In this document: positions 37,490 to 50,493 of the stretch, piece by piece
How the letters are laid out: the number at the start of each line of letters is the position of its first letter
Position numbering within the stretch: position 1 is the stretch's first letter
Assembly: GCA_002221725.1 (NCBI GenBank)
Contig: NJFT01000169.1
Location: 26,092-90,091 of the forward strand
Source of the DNA: Scedosporium boydii
Lineage: Eukaryota > Ascomycota > Sordariomycetes > Microascales > Microascaceae
DNA length: 64,000 bases
Direction of reading: 5' to 3'
Position numbers and translations under genes: made by a program
The notes under the pieces: model-generated
The model's database searches: none
Seen by the model: only the letters and a program-made list of their open reading frames with translations
What the model was told of the DNA's origin: nothing

Positions 37490-38655
37490 AACAAGGGTAG
37501 CTGGCTTTTTTTTTTTTTTTTGGGAGAAAAGTTGGGCGTTGAGTTTTGATTGATAGATACCCCTCTTGATTTTTTCTTTACCAAAAAAATGAGGTTCCAA
37601 ATGTTCACGGCCCATATTATTATTACCCGTTCTTGCGTGTTTAGATGTCAAGATGCCACTTCCAGTGGGCGTGACTACCGCCAGTTGTCCAGGAATAGAA
37701 TTCAAAGTTAAGAAGAGTACACGAAATCGATCTACTACACTGACGCCGAATCCTCATTATATTCCGTGTATATCTCGCGCCTAACTTTTTCGACTCTAAG
37801 CCCCGCACAAAGGAGAGTAAAGAAAAGAAACCACATCACCCAGTCTCACTAAAAAGAGCCTCGATCCCGAAGACTGATGATGATGGTAATCTCATCGTCT
37901 GGCCGTAGCTACCCCTTCCGGACCATGTAGGCTTTTGCCCCCGGATCCCCCCCCCCCCCCCCAATCCCTGTATATCTTGCAGATGCCCAATGCAAAGCGA
38001 AGAGACACTTGCGAAAACCACTCCCACCTGTTCCATAAGAATCAGCCGGCAATAGTGGACAAAGAAGGCAGTCAACACATTAGAAACATGGGACACGTTA
38101 AAGAGACAGAGAGAACAGAGAACAGATAACGTATCAGAACCAAATCCTCCTTTTTTTTATTCGTCATCTCAGGTCCGTAGAAACGGCATGACCATCGTTT
38201 ATGCGTATGCTGGTACATTATAAACATAATGAGTAGAAACACCTAGAAAACGAAAATGAAAATGAAACAAAGAAAAAAAGAAAAAGAAAAGGGAAAAGGA
38301 AAAAAAGACAACCCAATCCGTAGGCCATCGCTATGCACATAGACGCAATGTGTTGGAATGTGTAACAACTCCCAATGACAGAGGAAATGTAAAAGACAAA
38401 GGAAAATAAAGAAATAATACCCGACACCAATGAAGACACACACACCCCAAGCCTTTCTCATAGTCGTACATGTACATGGCTAGCACATAGTAAAGTGTGC
38501 TGGCCTGGCGAATCTCCGTTTGACATCCTCCCCAAGTCGTGAGACATACAAGAGGGAAAGAGATTGCATTTTTAGTCGTTCATAAAAAAAATCATCTTCA
38601 AGTGTAACTCTTGCGCCAAAAGAGGAAAAGAAAACAAAAACTCATTAGAGGAATT
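37490..38655. other. Convergent 3' region with homopolymers
   Basis: It lies between the TFIIIC gene (+) and the large disordered-protein gene (-). It holds a T15 run near 37507-37521, a C16 run at 37947-37962 and an A-rich stretch at 38268-38308. No gene seen. Confidence 0.6.
37947..37962 (+). repeat. C16 homopolymer
   Basis: Sixteen consecutive C between two convergent 3' ends. The longest C run in the window. Confidence 0.9.
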
Positions 38656-41600
38656 CTAGCTGACAGTCATCACCTGCATGCGTTTTGGACCCATGGTCGT
38701 CGAGGATGATGTATCCATGGAAGTCCGGCTGAGGACCGAATTATTGCTTCGGCTGTGAGGCAGCCGCCGCGAGGGGCTCGAGGGGGGTTCATTAAACACT
38801 CGAGTAAACGCCGGGCTGCCGTCGTGGCGAGGTGTACGAGCAGGGCTAGGTGCAATGGGATCTGCCCTGCGGACTAGCTCGGAAAGCATGTCACGAAGGT
38901 CGCCGGCTCGCTTAACAAGAGCCTTGAGACTTCCCGTGTCGAAATGCACCTTGTTGTTCGCTTGTCCGCGAACCGGCGTCGAAACAGAGCGTTGCTGCAT
39001 GGCGTCCATGACCGTCTTAACAATCCCGGAAACGTCATCAGTACTACGCGTAGCCCTATTCTCGGGTGTCCGCGGAGCGTCGGGGAGAAAACTGTCGTCG
39101 GATAGGGGCCAACTGCCGCCACCCCCACCGCCGCCGCCAAAGATGTCATCATCGGGGATGACCGATCTTCGTCGGATCGAATGACGCGAGCGAACCACCG
39201 TCGTCTTTGACATACTAATGTCCGAAAAGTCTAGCGAGGCGGCGTCAAACCCGTCGTCGTTAAACCTATCGCCGATGTTGCATGGGATCTCCGTCGGCGG
39301 GGACGAGGAAGCGGTTTGGGTGGTGCCCTCCATGGGTTCATCCTCGTCGGGTGAAGCTAACGCGATGATGCCCTCTGCTTCCTTCCAAAGACTGGCATGT
39401 GGGCCCCCAAGCATGTCCATATCGCGCCCGTGTCGGCAGAGTCGCTTAAGGTCATTTACCAGAAGCGAGAGTTCTCGGATCTGGCCAGAGTGAGCCTTGA
39501 CGCTGGATTGGGATGCTTGGATCGGTTCGGGGACGACGAAGCTTCTGCACGAATCCTTGCCTGTAGTCAACTCGGTAGGGGACTCTTCTTCAAACTCAAA
39601 GTCGTCACCCCAATCTTCGCTGACGCCCTTGCTACCCAGGCCCCAAGTCCCAAATTTAGTACTGGATGGTGTCTTTTGGTTCTCGATCTGGTCATGGACA
39701 ATGGGGACGCTCTGGCTCCTAACATGGGCTGCAATGGGGCCTCTCCTAGTGACGGCCCTGCCACCCCTAATGTCAATGTCCTGCTTACCATGGACAGTCT
39801 TGGGCCGCTGAGACTGGCCCTCGCCGTCCTGCTTCTCGTGAACTGCTGGCTCGCTCCAATCAAAGAGGTTGCTGAGGGGACGCTCTGTCATTGTCGAGTT
39901 CCTTGCTTCCGAGTGTCGGTTGCCGCTAATAGATGCAAGCGCTACCCGAAGATTGGGGTTTATATTTCTAGCATTCACCACGCTGTTCTTCGATGGTGGA
40001 GATAGCCGGTTACTGAGGACATCATCATCCTGGTCCATGTAGTCGTCCCTGGTCCAGTCTTCGTCATCATCGTCGAGGGACAGACGACCAAAATCCTTGT
40101 TCGGGAGTGAGTAGCGGTTGGTGCCGCCTCCCAGGGTGAACCTATCATTCCTGACAATTGTTGCTGGCTCCTGGAGGCCGCCGATGTTGTGGGTAAGGCG
40201 GACGGGTGTCAAGGCACCTTCATCATCCTCTTCCATGATCCTGTCGTGCTCACCATCCCAGTTTCGAATTAGGACCTCTTGTATCGACAATCGCTTAGCC
40301 TTCGTCTGTCCGGCAGTGCTTGGTGGCGACTCATCAAACATCGACTCGAGAGGCGTCTCGGCAGACCGTACGCGACCGGAAGCCACGGTTCTTATCGAGT
40401 CAAAGATCGTATCACTCTTGAAGTCGGTGTCATCATCGTCACCGGACATAAAATCTCTACCGTCGAAGTCGGAACTTGTCAAAGTTGGCGATCGATGAGT
40501 CCGAGACAAGCCTGGAGGTACCACGGAGCTAGAGGCACGAGAACTTCCGGACGGCTGATGAGGTCGGACAGTGGGCGAAATGGCGCCTACGGGTGAGGGC
40601 GTACCCGAAACGGCACTCAACTTCGTCAAGTCAATGTTGAAACTCGACAGACGGGAAAGAGGAGGCAAGGGAGAGGAAGTATTTCGGTTCCTAGCCTGAG
40701 CAAGCGCCTGTTTCGACGGATCGACGACATCATCCGTCGTCTTGCTCTTGGCATTCGCCCGGGTCAGTTTCCCGTTAGGGCTACTCCTCTCTTGCTGGGG
40801 AGGATCCGTCGACACTGGCGCAGACACATGCCGTTTACCTCCTGGCTTCGTCGACTCCGATCCCCGCTTGGGGCGGCGAATGCTACCTGACCGCATAATC
40901 CAATTACCCGGGGACGAAAAGGTCATAGAAATGGAACGTTTTGCCCGTTTCGAAGGAGTATCCTCGGGGGTGGAATTCGAGGAATCCGTGGATCGGCCGT
41001 TTGAATCATCAGCTACCCCTGGTTGCTCCTCCTCCGCACAATCAGGACCACGCTTTTGCGTGGGAATAGAAGAGATGGCACCCGGCTGCGTTAGGTAGAC
41101 AGGCTTTCGATGACTATTATGATTAGGAGAAATCCGCTTCACCAATGTCGAAGGGCCTCCGTCGTTCGAGCGCGACGAGATTCCCTTTACACCAACCTTG
41201 ACGAGGCGTGAGTGGAAGAATGAGATCCACCCGCGTGGGGCAGGGGCCGGATGAGTTAGAATATGATCCCGGTCAACCGCCGGAGAGAGGTCGAGTCCCG
41301 GCAACTGCCGGTCGAAAGAGAACTTCCTCGGCGAGCACGGTGGAGAGGTTAGGTCGATGTTACCCTGCCTTGACTGTCGCAACGTGGCCGATCTCTGGTG
41401 GCTCGTGGCCGGGCGGCGGAGGCTTGGGAGATGTGTCTTGGAACGGCGTCTGGACTGGGGATCGCTGTAGTTGGCGTGCGACGGTGGGGGTGGACGCTTC
41501 ACCAACTTATTAGGAGGAAGGGGGGTTATGACGTCTGAGGGAAGAAATGGAGCGGAAGATCCGTGGGAGAAGGTCAATGACTGCGTATCGGGCCCGACAC

Positions 41601-42583
41601 TCGACCGGACACTAGATGGGCGAATGGAAAACCGTTTTATCCACGAGCCATTGGAAGATAGAGAGTCTCTAGAAGATTCGGCAATTGGATGGGTCGAGTA
41701 ATCCCCCGGCCGGTTCAAGGAGAGACGCCGCAGATGTCCTTGTTTCGAGGTCAAGTGAGGATTGGGCTGCCTCGGTCGAGGGGCGGTCGAGGTCGAGTCG
41801 GTGAGAGAGAAGTGGTGGGGGAGTGTGTTGTAGGCTTTATCCTCTGCCGCAGAAGCCGGGGTGTAGGAGCTAGTGCCTGGTCTCGAGAAAAGAGAAGCAC
41901 CGGCGTAAGCGTACTCGGGACCTTCGCCGGCCAATGTAGATTTCCTCTTGTTCGTCACTGTTTGGTCGGTGGTCGAATTCGAGTCGGCCGGCTGGCTGAA
42001 GACTAAACCGGTGGCCGCAGCAGCGACAGCAGTGCCAGTTCCAACAAGCTAAGCAAGGAGGAGCGAGCCCGAGTTAGCAATTGAAGTCAACAGGCTGTAT
42101 TGGAGCTTGAACGAGGAGGAATAGCTCAAGACGACAGTTGTAGAGCAAGCGGGGGGGATAGCAAGAGAAGAGGATCTAAGGTGGGCATGAAAATGCCAGA
42201 AGCAAAGAACCAAAAACTTTTGTGGTATATAATTTCCTGCGAGGCAAGCATTCATTTCTCCAGAGAATTGAGACGAGAGCAGTCCCGGGAGAACTGGAGA
42301 GGAGCAAGCCAGAGGAGTGATTCAGAATAGACGAGAAAAAAAATAAGCAGCGCAGGGCAAAAAGGAAGAAAAAAAAAGCACTGCATGCTAGGGCAGCAGC
42401 ATGATCCACCGAGTTCGACGGGTGTTTTGAGTCCCCAGCCAAGGACACTAAATGCAATGGACAGGAATCCACCCTGGGAGATCAAGTCCCGACGCGGATA
42501 ATTTCAAAACCAAGCACGTAAATTGGTAGAAAACGATGATCTGAAAGGAAATCAGGGAGACTCACACTTGGAATGGCCTGCAT
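38656..42583 (-). CDS. Large Ser/Pro-rich, mostly disordered fungal protein of unknown function
   Basis: Exons 42583-42566 and 42048-38656 on the minus strand give 1136 residues. I do not recognise the family with certainty. The short first exon (MQAIPS) joins in phase to LVGTGTAVAAAATGLVF, making a hydrophobic N-terminus of about 20 residues, possibly a signal anchor. The rest is basic and Ser/Thr/Pro-rich with many SP/TP sites. Denser, probably conserved islands are near residue 240 (GWISFFHSRLVKVGVKG), an acidic patch near 819 (DWGDDFEFEEE), a helical segment after it (IRELSLLVNDLKRLCRHGRDMDML, then SLWKEAEGIIALASPDE), and a C-terminal helix (LKALVKRAGDLRDMLSELVRRAD). The acidic patch plus helix recalls Byr4/Bfa1-type cytokinesis regulators, but the resemblance is too weak to name it. 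The intron of 517 nt is unusually long here. Confidence 0.75.
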
Positions 42584-43217
42584 CTTCACTCTGGGGAAGA
42601 GGCCCTACTCGGAGGAGGTATGACGCGAAAGGAAAGGGACCATGTGCGCGAGCGATCGACGATGGTAAGCGGCTCTCTCCAGATGCGATGGCAGAATAAG
42701 CATCGTTCTCAGGACATTGTCAATTTCCCACGTCCGAGACCTAGATGAAATTTTCGCGTGTCGGGATCGGCTGTCGATGTTGTTTGGGGATTCGGGAGAG
42801 GGATCTGCTGGCTGACGAGGGAGAAGATCCAGGCAATGGGGAGGAAATCGAAGACCACCGCCGCAAAAACACCCTGGGTTTCTGGGTTTGTTGTTTACTC
42901 GACCCGTCCCTTCCAAAATTCCAATCCCTCCAAAGCTGGGGCGAAATGGGGAAAGAACGAGGAAGGCCCAGAAGAAAAGGAAAAGAAAAAAGAATTGGTC
43001 TCTGAGGAAAGAGACACTCGCCCAACGGGGAAAACAAAGAAAGAACCGGAAGGAGCAGAAAAAAAAAACAAGGTGGACGGAGAAAAAGTAGAAAAGTGTA
43101 TATAAGAAACGAAGAGGAATAACAAAATGCTTGGAAGGACCGAGCGGATGAGGGAAACACGGTTAGAGGCAGATGTACGAGTCGCAAGTATCGATGTCAA
43201 ATTACTCCTTGTGTGAA

Positions 43218-43256
43218 GGTACAATTGTATGCAGTATTTGGCCTGGTACAATTGTA
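43218..43256. repeat. Two copies of GGTACAATTGTA, 27 bp apart
   Basis: Copies at 43218-43229 and 43245-43256 each contain the perfect palindrome TACAATTGTA. They lie about 640 bp upstream of the minus-strand gene starting at 42583. Another copy of the palindrome is at 55070-55079, 210 bp upstream of GCN20. This could be a regulator binding site (inference). Confidence 0.6.
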
Positions 43257-46200
43257 CGTATTGAGTACCAGTATTCAGTCTGCGTCTGGGTATGTAGATG
43301 TTGCGCGGTACCGTCCCGTCTGGGTATTTTGGCAGCAGGAAGGGGGAGGGGGGTGTGTGAGTGGGTGTACGCTGTATTATTAGGTTGATGGGGAAGAAGG
43401 AACGAGCCTCTCAAGGAACTCGAAGAACACGGTAAAATTGGTCGGTGGCTTGACGGCACTGGACGGAGCAATCGCCAAAAATACTACATACGATCTTCAA
43501 CTCATACGGAGTACGAGGTACGCGAGCTTTTAGTGGCATTCCATCCAGGGGCCAGCGCATCGATTGGGGATATGAATCCTAATGACGATAATGAGGATTG
43601 AATCAATTGATGTATGTATATCGACAATGTTCAGGTCAACGAGCAGCTGTGGAGGGTGAGGCGAGGTCGAGTAGCAGTACTACACAGCAAATGTACTTTT
43701 GAGAGACAAGCACGCACCGTCCAAGAGCTCTGCTGGTCAGGCCAGGCTATGTGGGTTGGTCGTTTCAGTCAGTGCCCTGAACCAGAACCGGGCGGGACTT
43801 GCCCAGGACATTGGATGGAGTCTGGCACTTGGAGCCCTCGTGCCCAGTACCTGCGCAGTTACGACCCCAGGGGCGCGCACCGTCATCGATGCAGTGCATG
43901 CAAGCCTGCACACTCCCTACGATTGTAAGCCTGGCGCATTTGTAGTGGATCAATCAGAAGCACTTTCAATTTTATTCCAATTTTACTTGGTCCGATCAAT
44001 GCATCTAGCCCTGTCAGCCCGTGTAACGCGCCAAATTACCTGATGAGAGTGGACAAAGTCGATCCTGCTAAGATTGATGTCTCTCGCCTCATGGAGCCAT
44101 CAAATGGTTAGTGGACTATTAGCCTGCACAAAAAGAAAAGACTCTGCAGAAGACAAACATGCAAATCTCGCCACTATTAGGTGTCAAATAGGATACGACC
44201 GAGGATAGGGAACAAAGGGCTTTCGTGGGGGCATTAAGCATATTGAGAAATGCCAACTATATCCTACTCGGTCGCTCATTGTGCCGTTGAGGCAGACTGC
44301 TTCGTCCAAAAAGATAGGATAGGTGAGCTCATCCAAGTCTCGCCCATGTCCTGAATTAATTGCCCTGATTCCTCTGAATCTCGGCCCCGCCAAGGGTTAG
44401 ACTTGAACCTCCGTTGTCTTTAGCCCCCAAAGGTTTCTACGAAGGAATCTCCAGTCATTCTTCACTCCTTCGGAGCTTAGTGGACACTCTAGAATACGTC
44501 CAGACAGGGACAGGCTAGCTCGCTACGAGTCGGTTGAGACGGCTTACTGCTTGAAGCTGTGTCGCGTCGAGACAGATTGCGTCAGGACACTGGCAGAGAG
44601 AGTCCAAGCCTCCAAAGGGCACTAAGGTGGGTACTGGGCATTTCCAGGCGTGTCAAGCGACAGAGGAATTATTTAGTTCAGCACACAGGCGTCAATTACA
44701 AGATCAGTGCCATTTTGTGCTATTATCCATTGGCTCCCACGTTTTGTCTGCTTCACAAAGAGTGAGATCAGGATGAATCTGATACTCATCAGTTGATCAA
44801 CACTACGTACTCATGCAGGCCAACTGTTAAGGGAATGGTCTGCGAGAGTGTCGCAGGCATGCAAAAGAAGTATTACACTACTTCATACAGCAGAATAACG
44901 GCGACGAGAGCAAATCGTACGCAACCGCCGAGGTTGTCTTGGGACAATCTCGCAGAGTCTGTTCTTGGAAGCAGACTCAGCCAAGCTGTGGAGAAGAAGA
45001 GGAAAAAAGCCAACAATTGAAGAGGCCAGACCGAAAAGTCAGGGCACAAGGCACTGAAGACGCTCCGACACCTTGCAATTTGACATTTCAACTCTCTTTG
45101 GGTTTTCGTCTGGGGTCCTGCAGTTGCTGTGTCATATGCCCATTTCCACGGATCCACCGAATTGGCTCTAAAGATGAGAGAGGCGTTGTTCCAATCCCAC
45201 CCAAGGAAAGACAGACTCGTATCTGTGCGTGGATAGGCTATTATTACGAAGTACGGAAGAGCGAAGGACTCCTTACGCGCTGGCTGCGTTCTACATGCTA
45301 TTTGAGGCTAAGACACCCAGTCGCGGGGAATTTCTAACTACCGACCTCCGACTCTTCGGCTCCTTCGTACACCATGAGAGGAAATGTGGATGAATACACA
45401 CTTATTCGACCTGTCTAGGGCAATCGGCGAAGCAATGTACACACCATCGTTTGCTTGGTACTCACGTATTCTACGATGGCCTCAATCCGGCTTCGTACGC
45501 AACTCTTAGTCTCATTCATCAAGCGTTAAACCGAAACCCACTTCCGCTGGTTCGAACGAAACCTGTGGGGAACGAGATTTAGTGCATCATACACAGCGGT
45601 ACTGGGGCATATCGGAAACCAGAGATGCTATCTGCAAGGATACGTGATCGGCATTATTCTCCATGAGAAATTGTAGACTTTTATTACCGAACAGGATCCA
45701 AGATGAGAGGGGGGGGATTAATGAGAGACAACTGCAACTCAGACAAGAATAAAAAGGACATCCCCTGCCCTGTTCATCTGTTAGTCGAGGGTGGGAACGC
45801 CGAAACGCCTATCAGCTTGCGAGGATGGACTCGACTTGTCGAAAATACTCGCGGAGACAAATTCCTACTCCGACCGAGAACCATGCAAATCGACACACAA
45901 GATCCTTGAAAATTGCTGGGCAGCTTTTACCAGGATAAGGCGGGACAGAGTTGCTTCTGCAGGGATGATGGCGGACGCCGTCCATCCATAATCCTCCCAT
46001 GTTTCCAGCTCTCCCCTGTTCCCTGATATGCGATGTAGTTTACCTGATTCCGCGAGTTTCGGTACAATCATTTTTTCCATCAATTGATGCAGGCGATGTC
46101 GAGATACTCCTTCGAGTGAGGTGCTTAGCAGTTTCGAGATGTGCCTCCTACTTCTACTTCTCGCCATGTACACACACGACAACAATTATTATTGCACGTG

Positions 46201-49166
46201 CAACGGTCCTCGCATCAATCGCCAAATACAACCAGTCTCACCATAATTTACTCCGTCACCGAAGCGCCCGTGTCACAAGAAGAGCAGCAAAGTATTTATG
46301 CCAAATATTGTCCCAAACGTACGAAGTATGTATGTCACTTGGAGCTGCCTCCCCAATCCTCCTTCGTACATGGTAGATCTACAGGGCTACCGTCTCAACC
46401 CAGTCAAGATGCATCATGGTCCTCCCTCCCAGATAGGAATGGACGTGGCAAAGCTTGCCCGCATCACTAGACAGACCGCATTGAGATAAAGCTGCTGTAT
46501 AATGACGATATATTTGACTAGAGTTCAGCTTGCCAGATTCCTCATGAACACGCAATCAATCAGTAACCGACTAGATCGGCACGACGAAGGAGGTTACCCC
46601 AAAGCTTGCAGAGTAGATTGAGTCGAAGAGAACACACGTCTATGTCAAACGACAACACATCCCCATGATATTTCTTGACTGGCTCTGCAAGTTGAGGTCC
46701 ACCGGCCATAAATGGCGGCCTCTGTTTTGATCTCCCGGAGCTGAATCTCTAGCTGTTTTTTTATCAAGATCAAAATAAACATCCGTGGATGTCAAAACAA
46801 ATACGAAGTACGAAGTCGTCGCTGTGTTTGCTTTTTACTATCAAGCTGTTCTCGATGGGCCGACCACAATGCAAACTGCAACCGACTCCCGTCGGTTCGG
46901 CATCCAACCTGGACATGCGCCCGGGATTCATGGGCCCGATGAAATATCACCCACCTGGAACCCGCTAACATATAGTATTACACCCCGGCCCACCGCCCAT
47001 TGACATCATTATGTCGTGAGCAAACCCTTGATTCAAACAAGTATCAACTGGAAGATTATCATTGTAAAAACCCAGTCTCGAGTCATACGCGACACTCGCT
47101 TCAAGTCCAGAGGCTCAATTCCAACAAAGATCCCCGAATGATTTACACCCGCATCAGCCCATACCTCGAGATATTGCCCTCCTAATTTGAACCAGACTTG
47201 TCGAAGACGGCGGTCACCTCGGCACGAGAGCGGCTTGTTATTACGAGGCACCTGCAGCACTTTGAATATACGAAGTAATGGAGTTTACCCTCGTTTGCCA
47301 AAGACTGCATGAGATCCGTCTCGGCGTAGTGCTTGCTAGAGTGAAGGGAAGTTGCTTTTTTGTCCAAATCGGTGCAATCTTCGTTAAGGGAAAAAAGAAA
47401 ATCCTTCGCCCAATACAGGGAAGGAAAATTGGACGCTCGGATGGTTTAATAAACCGGCTGGTCTCGCTTCCCCGCAAGGAAGCTTGGGAACATCAACAGA
47501 TGCAGTGGCCCCGTTGGACACATTGCTCGTCCTACAGGCGGACGGCAGGCTCTCTTGGCTGTGCCTGGAATTTCAATATCCCACTGCAGGTGTACACGTA
47601 TTCATCTCCTGGAGCAGCACAGGATCTATTATCCTTGCACTTAGTAGAAAATCCATTGATCTTTTACCAAGACCGGTCAGCTTGACAGTCGGTCCTGTCG
47701 TAGGTCTCCATCGCCCTGTTCTTCAGACGCGACCATGGTCTCGGGTTTTGACACGCGAGCTGGCAGGATTTGCATTGAAAAACACAAAGCAGATTGAAAC
47801 ACGCGGTCTTCCCAGCGGGCCTCGCCAATGCAGCCTTGGGAAGCCTATTTCTCTCCCCATTCTTCGATTATAGCCTATGCGTGTGTGGACGTTCCCGCGA
47901 AGAAGGGAAGCATTGATGGGAGGAAAAGGTGAGGTGTGACAGGGTGTAAAGCCGGCTCTGGGACGAAAAGGGAAAACCAGCCCGCTCACGCAGCTACTGT
48001 GGCTGGCTTAATAGGAAATGTCATGGACCACCAGCAACACAAGAACGATAGGATTTTGCCTACTTTGTTCGTACACCATTGTACCTAGAGACAAAACAAG
48101 CCGGAAGTACTGGGTGGTCCAGTCGGTTGGGCCGACGCCTTCCCTCTTCTCACCTGGTGTAATGATACCTCAGTCCGACGTTCAATGTTGTATCAAGGTT
48201 TCTCATGTACGAAGTATATCTGTGGAGGACTGAGTACGACAGGTCACTTGCATCTTGATGTTGTCCAATGTCGGAAGTCATGATCAGCAAAGTCTGCACC
48301 AATGTTAGGAAGGAAGGAGGCTCTGTCAACGGCGGAGCGGAGGCAGGAATAAACAACAACGACCGGAGGAGCCTGAAAGCTCCCCACTTCCTTGAAAATG
48401 GCAGCTGCTCGGGTCCCTCCTGCCCTGCCCCTCGGCAGAGGCTCCGACCCTATTTCGTACTTCGTGCTTGTCAAGGCAGGTATTACAGAGGAAATTGACG
48501 GAAAACAGTTGAGGCAGGTTGTTTCACTTGTGCAACAGGCACTTCCCTCATCCTTCACATTCTGTTGGTTTGATCATTGATCAATATGTTTGTCAATCGA
48601 ACAAAGTCCCCCAAGATTTGCCCGTATCTGCAGCCGTTTCGCCCGCTTTCCCGCCTCACCAATCTTCCATCCATCACCATCACTGATATTAACCGTGAAC
48701 ATTGCGATTCGACGCAAACGGCCAGCTACAGCGTGTTGCCTTCTTTTTGCCCCTCTTTCCCGCAACCAACCCGAAGTTTTCTGGGCATCTTTCCAAACCA
48801 AGGGAAATCTCCCAGCTCATCCAATTGGCAGGGAATAAGACCCAACTCCCCCTTGTTACGTACGGCCTACCCTCGGTACTGACGCGCGATAATATTTGCC
48901 CAACGTAAGGGCAGGGAATGCAAAGGGTGAAGTAGAACGTACAAAGTGCAAGAGAGTCCTCGCCAGGTGACGGAATTGGTCACTGCGAGAAGCGCTTTTG
49001 CCTTTTGTCCCTTTTCTTTGGGGGAATTGTGGGGCGTGATGACGGCCCCTCTTCCTGCTGGATCCGAGGATCTCACCATTCACGGTGACGAAAGAAACAG
49101 CGAGTGGCGAGCTTAACCCGAGCAAAACAAAATGGGGCCCGTCAGCAGGTCGCCATAGAGAGTGTG

Positions 49167-49201
49167 GGCCTAGGCCTGGACCTAGACCTAGACCTGAACC
49201 T
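49167..49201 (+). repeat. Short imperfect tandem of CCTAGA/CCTGGA units
   Basis: About five to six hexamer-like units (GGCCTAGGCCTGGACCTAGACC, then more of the same) in a row. A minor microsatellite. Confidence 0.7.
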
Positions 49202-50426
49202 CATAACCTACTCGTCGGTGAGGGCAGGATGCAGAGATGGCGGCCTCTGAAACTGCCATAAGATGTGGGAAGCCTCCCCGGCCGGCCGGCAGTGGCATTG
49301 GCATCAATTGATTTGTTCTCCATGCGAATAAACCAGGCCAGGGGGGGAGAGGTAAGATCATCGATGGCTTAGGTATTCCATGCCTCGATGACGAAAGCCT
49401 GGCTATGTAGTTTATGGCACAGAGATCAAGGTGCCAGAGCCACCTTGACCCACGAAGGAGTTCGGTTCTAAGGAAAGCTCCATGCTCCCCGCCGTCGGAT
49501 CGCCGGGCTTCTTACCTCCCGGGCCTATCCTTGTGCTCTTCACGGTCTTCCAGAACCTGTTGCAGTCAACCAGTTTCCGGTTAGAATCAGCAGGGCTCAC
49601 CATTGAGGCTGTTGCACATCTTTTCCTCCCTGAGTGACGAGATCGACGGCGACGCTTCTAATTTCTTACAGGTAGTTTATTACTGCCCCTCGTGTCTGCG
49701 GTCTGCCACAATCGACCCATCACTGTGCCGCCCTTGCAGCCCTAGAAGATCGGCTCCCCGCCCCTCCTTCTGACACGATTCCGCGGTCGAAGTAAACTAC
49801 ATCACTAACTCCACTAAATGAGAATCACTCTGGATGCAACAAGTGTACGAAGTACCACGGGCTGAAATGCTCTCGTCCAATGTGCAGAGGCACGACGCAT
49901 GGCCCGTCTCGTCTCTGTGAAATCTGACAATCTTAATTTGTACCTTGCAGCTACTGACACTCGCAGCAACGCGACGAGAAAGACGTGCCGTCCCACAGCT
50001 CACATCAGTACCTTTCGACGTGTTGTTAATCTAGAATCGATGGTGCCGAAGATCGTTGGTTGTTCGCATCAAGTTGTAGTATCCCAAGGCACGAAGCCAG
50101 ACGCCACATCTTCAAGATCGCGGCGGAAATCTGGGGCCGTTGAAAGTCTAAATTCTCACTCAAGGGGTATTATCGTGACTTGGCGGCGAAACGCCTCTCT
50201 GGTTGGATGGAACAAGTAAAAGCCTCACGCCATCGTTTATATCGGCTCCAAATCTCAAGCCCAGGAACGGGGTTGGCGGACGAAACATCCATTGATCGAC
50301 CATGTCATTGCCCTTGATGGAACCTCAGCCATAAGCCATCGTCCACTAGCTGTTCGGCGTGGTCACCTGCGTCAATCAAGATTCCGCGCAGCCAATATTC
50401 AACCGACTCTTTTCGATAGTTGGAAT

Positions 50427-50493
50427 TTTTTCCCTTCTTTTTATTTTTTTTATTTTATTTTATTTTATTTTTTTTTTTAATTTTTTTTTTATT
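50427..50493 (+). repeat. T-rich low-complexity tract
   Basis: A 67-nt block of T with scattered A and C (TTTTA repeats), the strongest such tract in the window. On the minus strand it is an A-rich run. Confidence 0.9.

Noticed and set aside
44385..44410. B-box-like GGTTCAAGTC on the minus strand
   Set aside because: No cloverleaf could be drawn around it.
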